Positions 6,243 through 11,399 of a stretch of 11,399 nucleotides of DNA are shown piece after piece. The notes beneath the pieces were generated by a model, which worked only from the letters and a program-made list of their open reading frames with translations, did no database searches and was not told the DNA's origin. How positions within the stretch are numbered: the stretch's first letter is position 1; the number at the start of each line of letters is the position of its first letter. This DNA comes from Dehalococcoidia bacterium (GTDB taxonomy: Bacteria > Chloroflexota > Dehalococcoidia > GIF9 > AB-539-J10). A program made the position numbers and the translations under genes. The stretch is taken from assembly GCA_030669525.1 (NCBI GenBank), contig DAOVDO010000013.1, positions 1-11,399 on the forward strand, given 5' to 3'.

Positions 6243-6881
6243 GTGGCTCGAGAGTACTATCAAATTCTGGGAGTGCCGAAGAGCGCTTCTGGTGATGCAA
6301 TTAAGAAGGCTTATAGAAAACTGGCTATGCAATATCACCCTGATCGCAACCAGGGGAGAGAAAAGTGGGCTAATGAAAAATTCAAAGAGATAAACGAAGC
6401 CTACGGAGTCCTCGGTGATCCCCAGAAAAGAAGACAATATGACCAATTTGGCACAGTTGGTAATGTTGGCGATGTTTTTGGAAGTCCCTTTACCAGGACA
6501 ACCTTCGAGGATATGATGAAGGATTTCAGGGGAGCTGGCCTTGGATTTGATTTTCTGGACAACATATTTTCTGGTTTCATGAGGAATAGAGGTTCCTCGT
6601 TCTCATTCAGGAATTTTACTCAGCCAGGAGCAGGGATTGATGGAGATGAGATATTTGGGCAGACCAGGAAAGTCAAACGCCAGGATATCCGCTACGAACT
6701 CACAATTATGTCCAAGGAGGCTTCACAGGGAACAGTAAAGCTACTGAGAAGGAGAGGAATAAGTGTAGAGGTTAAGATTCCTCCAGGGGTGGGGAAAGGC
6801 AGTGTGGTCAGACTCAGTGATGCTCGCCAGATAACTGATGGCCAGTCTGGAGACATATTGATTCGAATCAGAATAAGGTGA
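6243..6881 (+). CDS. Short J-domain co-chaperone (DnaJ/CbpA-like, single C-terminal domain)
   Basis: The product is 212 residues from GTG 6243, with AGAGG six bases upstream. Residues 1-70 are a complete J domain, Y-Y-Q-I-L-G-V at the start and the H-P-D tripeptide at 32-34, which stimulates DnaK ATPase. A Gly/Phe-containing linker follows (about 70-140). A single DnaJ C-terminal beta domain (about 150-212) has [10 protein letters not shown] (177-186) and ends [10 protein letters not shown]. Full DnaJ is about 370 residues and CbpA about 306. This protein lacks the CxxCxGxG zinc module, the second C-terminal domain and the dimerisation helix, so it should be a specialised, probably monomeric helper of Hsp70 and not the housekeeping DnaJ. 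No DnaK or GrpE gene is nearby. Convergent with rpsI, 42 bases apart. Confidence 0.9.
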   Translation: MAREYYQILGVPKSASGDAIKKAYRKLAMQYHPDRNQGREKWANEKFKEINEAYGVLGDPQKRRQYDQFGTVGNVGDVFGSPFTRTTFEDMMKDFRGAGLGFDFLDNIFSGFMRNRGSSFSFRNFTQPGAGIDGDEIFGQTRKVKRQDIRYELTIMSKEASQGTVKLLRRRGISVEVKIPPGVGKGSVVRLSDARQITDGQSGDILIRIRIR

Positions 6882-6923
6882 CTCTACTATTGACCATTGA
6901 GAAGGTGTGTAGCAGCCTGGGAA

Positions 6924-7319
6924 TCAACGTTTAGTGAATTGTGGTGCCTTGCGAGCCCGCTTGAGACCGTACTTCTTGCGCTCTTTAACCCTGGAATCTC
7001 GTGTAAGTAGGCCTTCCTTACGTAGAACGGGCTTAAACAGTTCGTTTTCTCTGACCAGAGCCCGGGCAATGCCATGTCGAATGGCTTCAGCCTGACCAGT
7101 AATACCACCACCTTTGACTTTCACTACAGTACGAAATTTACCCATGTTGTCACTGGCCAAGAAGGGGGATTCAATCACATGGCGGTGCTCAAAACGGGTG
7201 AAGACCTCTGTATAAGGTCTATCATTAACTGTTATCTCCCCATCACCAGGAAAAAGCCTGACCTGCGCTATAGCGCACTTACGTTTGCCCGTTCCATAAC
7301 TATATTTATCAGCACTCAT
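6924..7319 (-). CDS. rpsI: Small ribosomal subunit protein uS9 (S9)
   Basis: At 131 residues this is full length for S9. Diagnostic segments are Y-G-T-G-K-R-K-C-A-I-A-Q-V-R-L near the N-terminus, V-K-G-G-G-I-T-G-Q-A-E-A-I-R-H-G-I-A-R-A-L in the middle, and the basic tail ending K-A-P-Q-F-T-K-R. In the family this tail reaches the P-site tRNA. The ATG lies three bases after the rplM stop, and its likely ribosome binding site (GGAAGGA) is inside the last rplM codons, so translation is probably coupled. It is the last gene of the cluster. No clear hairpin terminator is visible in the 42 bases before the convergent J-domain gene. Confidence 0.98.
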   Translation of the reverse strand: MSADKYSYGTGKRKCAIAQVRLFPGDGEITVNDRPYTEVFTRFEHRHVIESPFLASDNMGKFRTVVKVKGGGITGQAEAIRHGIARALVRENELFKPVLRKEGLLTRDSRVKERKKYGLKRARKAPQFTKR

Positions 7320-7322
7320 AGC

Positions 7323-7751
7323 TTAATTGTCCTTCCTTTCCACAGTCTGGGCATGATGAGGATGCTCATCTTCGGGATAAACTCTAAGTTTCCTGAACAT
7401 GGCTCTGCCCAAACGATTATGGGGCAGCATCCCTTTAACAGCGAGTTCGATAACACGAGTTGGATGGCTCTTAAATACATCTTTATAAGCTGGGTGTTTC
7501 AAACCCCCGGGATATCCAGAGTGTCTATAGTAAATCTTCTGCTCAGGTTTCCTTCCAGTCACCTTCACTTTGGTGGCATTAATCACCACAACATAGTCAC
7601 CAGTATCTATTTGCGGAGCATAGATTGGCTTATGTTTACCTTTAAGCAAGCTCGCTACCTGAGTTGCTAGCCTGCCCAAAGTTTTCCCTGACGCATCAAC
7701 TATATGCCATTCTCGCCTGATATCGCTAGCTTTGGGACTATAAGTTTTCAC
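7323..7751 (-). CDS. rplM: Large ribosomal subunit protein uL13 (L13)
   Basis: L13 is an early-assembling 23S rRNA-binding protein. Diagnostic segments are [37 protein letters not shown], and [19 protein letters not shown] place the start at GTG 7751. It gives M-K-T-Y-S-P-K-A, which aligns with the Escherichia coli start M-K-T-F-T-A-K-P, and exactly 142 residues, the E. coli length. It also has GGAGAG at 7756-7761 as its ribosome binding site. The earlier in-frame TTG at 7763 overlaps that site. With this start it overlaps the end of truA by 14 bases. Confidence 0.97.
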   Translation of the reverse strand: MKTYSPKASDIRREWHIVDASGKTLGRLATQVASLLKGKHKPIYAPQIDTGDYVVVINATKVKVTGRKPEQKIYYRHSGYPGGLKHPAYKDVFKSHPTRVIELAVKGMLPHNRLGRAMFRKLRVYPEDEHPHHAQTVERKDN

Positions 7752-8511
7752 TTCGCTCTCCAAAAGGTATAGAATAATTGATATTGGTCAGGCACAAGCC
7801 GTGAGCAGGAGCTGTAGGTCCGGCCAAACCCAACTTCTTCGCCTCCATAATATCATGAAACTGTTCAATGTTCATTTTGGTTAGACCTAACCTTATTAAG
7901 GGCCCCACCGTATTACGTACTTGATGAGGTAAAAAGGAATTAGCCTCTATACAGAAAATAACAAATTCATCTCTTTTGTCAACTTTGGCTTCATAGACGT
8001 GGCGCACCGTGCTTTTCACGTTATCCAGAGAGGTGGCGAAAGAGATAAAGTCATGCTCACCCTGCAGGAGCTGACATGCTTTGCTCATAGCCTCGATGTT
8101 TAGCATCTTGGGTATAAATAGAGCAAATATTTCATTAAATGGCGATCTAACATCTCTATTCAGGATATGGTAGCGATATTCCCGACTTATAGCATCACGC
8201 CTGACATTAAAATCATTGCTTACCCTGTGAGCTGCTTTGACAGCGATATCTCTGGGTAAGTAGTAGTTTAGTGCTTTGACTAATGTTGTCGTATCCAATG
8301 TTGGCTTCGCCCAGAAACTTAATACTTGCTCTCTGGCATGTACACCGGCATCCGTTCTACTAGCTGCCATAACTCTGCTACTTTGTCCATAAAGTTTTTT
8401 TATGGCTTCCTCCAACTCAGCTTGAATAGTAGGTAAGCCGACCTGCCACTGAAATCCGTGATACTGCGTGCCATTGTACTCGATGACTAAAACAAATTTT
8501 ATAAGGCTCAC
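7738..8511 (-). CDS. truA: tRNA pseudouridine(38-40) synthase TruA
   Basis: The 257-residue enzyme isomerises uridines 38-40 in the anticodon arm of tRNAs to pseudouridine and acts in the cytoplasm as a dimer. The catalytic aspartate is D54, in the strongly conserved [10 protein letters not shown] (50-59). Other family marks are the start [18 protein letters not shown], the segment [11 protein letters not shown], and the end G-P-T-A-P-A-H-G-L. It starts with GTG whose first G is also the last base of the rplQ stop (TAGTG), so it is very likely coupled to rplQ translation. Placement between rplQ and rplM is also seen in Firmicutes, where ECF transporter ATPase genes usually intervene; here they are absent. 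Confidence 0.97.
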   Translation of the reverse strand: MSLIKFVLVIEYNGTQYHGFQWQVGLPTIQAELEEAIKKLYGQSSRVMAASRTDAGVHAREQVLSFWAKPTLDTTTLVKALNYYLPRDIAVKAAHRVSNDFNVRRDAISREYRYHILNRDVRSPFNEIFALFIPKMLNIEAMSKACQLLQGEHDFISFATSLDNVKSTVRHVYEAKVDKRDEFVIFCIEANSFLPHQVRNTVGPLIRLGLTKMNIEQFHDIMEAKKLGLAGPTAPAHGLCLTNINYSIPFGERSENL

Positions 8512-8864
8512 TACTTAACCAATTCGATTTGAGCCATGGGAGCATTATCACCGTGACGAGGTCCCAGCTTCACCAATCGGGTATAACCCCCACTTCGTTC
8601 GGCATACTCTGGGGCAATATTATCGAACAATTTTTTAACTACTTTTTTATCAGTTATAAAAGCTGTAGCTCGTCGTCTTGACGCAAGACTGTCCTCTTTC
8701 CCCAGGGTAATCATCTTCTCAACCAGGCTACGGATTTCTTTAGCCTTAGCTTCCGTGGTGGTGAGCTTCTCGTAAGCCAGAAGATCAGTTACCAGATTTC
8801 TGTATAGCAACCAGCGGTGACTTGCAGGCCTACCCAGCTTTCGTCCAGCTATACGATGCCTCAT
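8511..8864 (-). CDS. rplQ: Large ribosomal subunit protein bL17 (L17)
   Basis: This 117-residue protein is the normal length for L17, which sits near the peptide exit tunnel. It begins [17 protein letters not shown], the family signature, continues [25 protein letters not shown], and ends with [20 protein letters not shown]. Its ATG overlaps the rpoA stop in an ATGA arrangement (8861-8864), with a GAGGAAAGG-type ribosome binding site inside the end of rpoA. Confidence 0.98.
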   Translation of the reverse strand: MRHRIAGRKLGRPASHRWLLYRNLVTDLLAYEKLTTTEAKAKEIRSLVEKMITLGKEDSLASRRRATAFITDKKVVKKLFDNIAPEYAERSGGYTRLVKLGPRHGDNAPMAQIELVK

Positions 8865-9811
8865 TTACCTTTCCTCTTCATCGTCAAGGTAGCAGGGAAG
8901 CCTAGTTTTGTTATCAGTTCCTCCACCTCATTTCGAGACTTCGTTCCAAAGCCAGGTAGCGGTGGCAAGCCTTCTCTGCTCTTCTCTACAAGTTGTCCCA
9001 AATTTAAAATACCACCTCTTCTCAGGCTGTTGTAAGCTCGAGTTGATAGCCCTAATTCCTCCAGAGGGGTGTTATACTGTTCGGTAGGAATCAGTAAACC
9101 CTCACCGATACTTACTTGCTCAGGTGCCGGGGTTTTGAGTTCCTTGAAGGGAGTAAGTTGGTCAATTAAGATACTAACACCTTGTTTGATTGCTTCCCTT
9201 GGAGAGATAGTACCATCTGTCCAAACTTCAAGAATGAGTCTTTCTGGGCTTTTTTCTTCCCCGGGTCTGATAGGTTCCATCGAGAAATTCGCTTTATGCA
9301 CTGGGGTAAAGATAGCATCTAGGGGTAGTGCTCCCATCGGCAAGCCGTCAGCCGACTTAGCAGTAGCAGGCGAATAACCCCTCCCTAGTTCCACATTAAA
9401 TTCAACATAAAGTTTGGCTTGGGAAGAATCAAGTGTCGCCAGACACAGCTCCGGATTTGTAATCTGAAAATCTGCTGTCTGTTTAATATCGGCTGCGCAA
9501 ACGCTGCCTTCACCCTCGGCCTCTAGAATTAATTTGCCAGGTCTATGGGAAAGGGGGCGAAGCCTTAGCTCTTTAACATTCAGTAGAAATTCAATGACGT
9601 CCTCTTTAACATAGGGGATGGTGGAGAATTCATGCTGAATTCCTTCAATCTTAACCCAGGTTACCGCAGCACCGGGCAAAGAACTGAGTAGTATGCGGCG
9701 CAGTGTATTACCCACAGTAATGCTAAACCCACTCTCCAAGGGCTCAGCAAAAAAACGTCCATAATTGCCAGCGCTTTCAACACAATCTATACTTGGTATA
9801 GATAGCTCCAA
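8861..9811 (-). CDS. rpoA: DNA-directed RNA polymerase alpha subunit
   Basis: Alpha dimerises to nucleate RNA polymerase assembly, and its C-terminal domain contacts promoter DNA and activators. The N-terminal domain is seen in [10 protein letters not shown], then [19 protein letters not shown]. The C-terminal domain has [19 protein letters not shown] and [14 protein letters not shown] place the start at TTG 9811, giving 316 residues. It follows a strong AAGGAGGAT (9821-9829), lies after the rpsD stop, and makes the N-terminus (x-E-L-S-I-P-S-I-D) align with usual alpha starts. The main alternative is ATG 9868 (335 residues) with GAGGA eight bases upstream, overlapping rpsD by 35 bases. Confidence 0.97.
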   Translation of the reverse strand: MELSIPSIDCVESAGNYGRFFAEPLESGFSITVGNTLRRILLSSLPGAAVTWVKIEGIQHEFSTIPYVKEDVIEFLLNVKELRLRPLSHRPGKLILEAEGEGSVCAADIKQTADFQITNPELCLATLDSSQAKLYVEFNVELGRGYSPATAKSADGLPMGALPLDAIFTPVHKANFSMEPIRPGEEKSPERLILEVWTDGTISPREAIKQGVSILIDQLTPFKELKTPAPEQVSIGEGLLIPTEQYNTPLEELGLSTRAYNSLRRGGILNLGQLVEKSREGLPPLPGFGTKSRNEVEELITKLGFPATLTMKRKGK

Positions 9812-9820
9812 TGGTAAAAG

Positions 9821-9829
9821 ATCCTCCTT
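9821..9829 (-). promoter_or_regulatory. Ribosome binding site favouring the TTG start of rpoA
   Basis: On the minus strand AAGGAGGAT lies just past the rpsD stop and nine bases before TTG 9811. The spacing is slightly long, but the match to the anti-Shine-Dalgarno sequence is the best in this cluster. Confidence 0.55.
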
Positions 9830-9833
9830 CGGA

Positions 9834-10463
9834 TTATCTTGAGTAATATGCAATAACGGATTTGGCATTAAATCTATCCTCAATATCGTCGTAGCCAGGT
9901 AGAGCTAAGACAATACCCTTCATTTTCTCTTCATCTAGGCTTAGCCACGCAGGGGTAACGTTATTCTTGATTCTCTCAACCAAGCTCTTATAATATTCGG
10001 TATCAGTGCTTGTTTCTCGCCACTCGATCATATCTCCCGATTTTATAAAGGAGGAAGGTATGTTCACCTTGCGCCCATTAACCGAGATGTGGCCATGCGA
10101 AACTATTTGTCTGGCTTGAGCGCGCGACTCAGCAAAACCCAAGCGGTAGGCTACGTTATCCAAGCGCATTTCCAGCAGTATCATAAGATTATCACCGGTG
10201 ATACCTGGGGCTTTCATGGCCTTGGCAAAAATCTTGCGAAATTGCCGCTCCAGAACACCGTAGCTAAATCGGATTTTTTGCTTTTCTCGCAATTGAAGTC
10301 CACGATCGGAAATCCTCTGTCGGCTGGAAAACCGTCCCTTTTTTGAACGAGCAGTCCTTCTTTCTAAGGGGCACTTGGGACTAGGGCATTTTTCTCCTTT
10401 GAGCATCAGCTTCTCGCCAAGATGACGACATAAGCGACAGGTGGGCCCTATATAACGTGCCAT
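9834..10463 (-). CDS. rpsD: Small ribosomal subunit protein uS4 (S4), zinc-binding form
   Basis: S4 starts assembly of the 30S body by binding 16S rRNA and in many bacteria also represses its own operon. The start is ATG 10463, giving M-A-R-Y-I-G-P and 209 residues. The longer open frame upstream runs through the end of rpsK and lacks homology. Cysteines 9, 12, 26 and 31 (C-x2-C-x13-C-x4-C) mark the zinc-binding C+ form of S4. The S4 RNA-binding domain is visible as M-R-L-D-N-V-A-Y-R-L-G-F-A, then Q-A-R-Q-I-V-S-H-G-H-I-S-V-N-G. The C-terminus V-I-A-Y-Y-S-R is typical. The ribosome binding site AAGGAGAAGG lies in the final rpsK codons, and only one base separates the rpsK stop from this start. 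Confidence 0.98.
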   Translation of the reverse strand: MARYIGPTCRLCRHLGEKLMLKGEKCPSPKCPLERRTARSKKGRFSSRQRISDRGLQLREKQKIRFSYGVLERQFRKIFAKAMKAPGITGDNLMILLEMRLDNVAYRLGFAESRAQARQIVSHGHISVNGRKVNIPSSFIKSGDMIEWRETSTDTEYYKSLVERIKNNVTPAWLSLDEEKMKGIVLALPGYDDIEDRFNAKSVIAYYSR

Positions 10464-10464
10464 T

Positions 10465-10857
10465 TTATACCCTTCTCCTTCCACGTGGGCGACAACCGTC
10501 ATGAGGAATAGGGGTCACATCCCTGATGCTGGTAACAGTGAGCCCGGAGGCCTGTAAGGCACGGATAGCTGCCTCGCGACCACTACCAGGACCTTTGATG
10601 TAGACTTCTACTTTACGTAAGCCATCATTCATTGCTTGTCGCGCTGCATCTTGAGCAGCTAATTGGGCAGCGTATGGGGTACCCTTTCTGGATCCTTTAA
10701 ACCTGGCTGCGCCTGAGCTTCCCCATGAAATGGCATTGCCCTCAATGTCGGTGATGGTGATAATAGTGTTGTTAAAAGTGGATTGGATATAAGCCCTGCC
10801 TTCAACAATCCCTTTGCGTATTTTTTTACCTGTCCTGGTTTTTCTCTTCTTTGGCAC
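10465..10857 (-). CDS. rpsK: Small ribosomal subunit protein uS11 (S11)
   Basis: S11 lies on the 30S platform near the mRNA exit and the E site. The 130-residue product has [10 protein letters not shown], then [19 protein letters not shown], and [14 protein letters not shown], ending in the basic [12 protein letters not shown]. The start is GTG 10857. A stop codon two codons upstream in the same frame rules out a longer form. The nearest ribosome binding site candidate (AGAGG, 10871-10875) is 13 bases away, rather far, so translation may depend on coupling to rpsM 19 bases upstream. Confidence 0.98.
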   Translation of the reverse strand: MPKKRKTRTGKKIRKGIVEGRAYIQSTFNNTIITITDIEGNAISWGSSGAARFKGSRKGTPYAAQLAAQDAARQAMNDGLRKVEVYIKGPGSGREAAIRALQASGLTVTSIRDVTPIPHDGCRPRGRRRV

Positions 10858-10876
10858 TTGTTATATAAAACCTCTT

Positions 10877-11266
10877 TTACTTTTTGGCTACGCCTCGCCT
10901 CTGGCCTCTGCCAGCTACTGTCTTTCTCGCACCCCTCTTAGTACGAGCATTAGTGCGTGTCCTTTGACCATGAACTGGTAAGTTCATGCGATGCCTCATC
11001 CCTCGTATGCTACCGATGTCGATAAGGCGTTTAATATTAAATTGAACCTCCCTTCGGAGGTCGCCTTCCACTTTATACTGTGTGTCAATAACGCTGTGGA
11101 GCACGCTAACTTGTTCCTCAGCGAGATCCTTGACCTTGGTATCTGGGTCAATGCCAGTAGTAATTAAAATCTTATTACTTAACGTAGGCCCAATGCCATA
11201 AATATATTGCAACGCCACTTTAACTGGCTTATTCTTGGGAAGGTCTATACCAGCGATGCGTGCCAT
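10877..11266 (-). CDS. rpsM: Small ribosomal subunit protein uS13 (S13)
   Basis: S13 forms an intersubunit bridge in the 30S head and contacts P-site tRNA. The 129-residue sequence starts [13 protein letters not shown], carries the helix-two-turn-helix segment [14 protein letters not shown], and then [22 protein letters not shown]. It ends in the basic tail G-Q-R-R-G-V-A-K-K. The ATG is six bases after the rpmJ stop, with AAGG about ten bases upstream inside the rpmJ end. Confidence 0.98.
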   Translation of the reverse strand: MARIAGIDLPKNKPVKVALQYIYGIGPTLSNKILITTGIDPDTKVKDLAEEQVSVLHSVIDTQYKVEGDLRREVQFNIKRLIDIGSIRGMRHRMNLPVHGQRTRTNARTKRGARKTVAGRGQRRGVAKK

Positions 11267-11272
11267 GATTCG

Positions 11273-11386
11273 TTAACCTTGTCTCTGTTTATGCTTTGGA
11301 TTCTCACAGATGACTCTAACGACTCCCTTCCTTTTGATAATCTTACACTTATTACAACGGCGCTTAACTGAAGCACTTACTTTCAT
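11273..11386 (-). CDS. rpmJ: Large ribosomal subunit protein bL36 (L36), zinc-ribbon form
   Basis: A 37-residue gene reads [15 protein letters not shown], then G-V-V-R-V-I-C, and ends P-K-H-K-Q-R-Q-G. It matches L36 over its whole length (the E. coli protein has 38 residues). The zinc ligands C11, C14, C27 and H32 are intact, so this is the zinc-containing C+ paralogue, not the zinc-free replacement made under zinc shortage. GGTGAT about five bases before the ATG is a possible ribosome binding site. It is the first gene of the cluster inside the window; infA or map is the usual upstream neighbour but lies outside. Confidence 0.96.
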   Translation of the reverse strand: MKVSASVKRRCNKCKIIKRKGVVRVICENPKHKQRQG

Positions 11387-11399
11387 TTCTAATCACCAA

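Noticed and set aside
6243..6300. CIRCE element (HrcA site) sought upstream of and around the J-domain gene
   Set aside because: No TTAGCACTC-N9-GAGTGCTAA or close variant is present.
7074..7670. 198-codon plus-strand frame opposite rpsI and rplM
   Set aside because: It is antisense to two certain ribosomal protein genes and its composition follows from them.

Overview
The window is ordinary bacterial chromosome at moderate GC. The ribosomal proteins, RNA polymerase alpha subunit and TruA look most like those of anaerobic Chloroflexota of the Dehalococcoidia type. That placement rests on remembered sequence resemblance (the alpha subunit N-terminal domain, a four-cysteine S4, a transhydroxylase-like molybdenum enzyme) and not on an alignment, so it is an inference.

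Left part (1-3718, plus strand). The window opens inside a large DMSO-reductase-family molybdopterin enzyme. Its C-terminal half closely resembles the large subunit of pyrogallol-phloroglucinol transhydroxylase. A TatD-like metal-dependent hydrolase follows after 86 bases with a strong ribosome binding site, probably on the same transcript. After a 260-base gap holding a good sigma-70-type promoter comes a secreted lipoprotein with two CARDB-like beta-sandwich domains and a C-terminal domain of unknown function. The 345 bases after it contain no convincing gene, only a possible short coding remnant and small palindromes.

Middle part (4064-6881). A 12-helix major facilitator transporter lies on the minus strand. 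Diverging from it are a NYN/LabA-type PIN-like nuclease and, 110 bases further on, a short J-domain protein with a single C-terminal substrate-binding domain. The 227-base divergent region holds a perfect 7+7 inverted repeat just upstream of a consensus -10 box, and a separate leader-type stem. Three ACAGGT hexamers lie in front of the J-protein gene.

Right part (6924-11386, minus strand). This is the distal end of the classical ribosomal protein cluster, in transcription order rpmJ-rpsM-rpsK-rpsD-rpoA-rplQ-truA-rplM-rpsI. The genes are tightly packed, with an ATGA overlap, a one-base TAGTG overlap and a 14-base overlap. Three starts are best moved to later codons than the longest open frame allows: rplM to GTG, rpoA to TTG and rpsD to an internal ATG. 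The 37-residue rpmJ is intact at the right edge. The cluster supplies small- and large-subunit ribosomal proteins, the alpha subunit of RNA polymerase and a tRNA pseudouridine synthase.

I see no mobile element, CRISPR array, tRNA or rRNA gene, and no convincing unknown multi-gene system. The points most worth a second look are the Mo enzyme/TatD pair, the NYN-DnaJ pair with its operator-like palindrome, and the lipoprotein's C-terminal domain.
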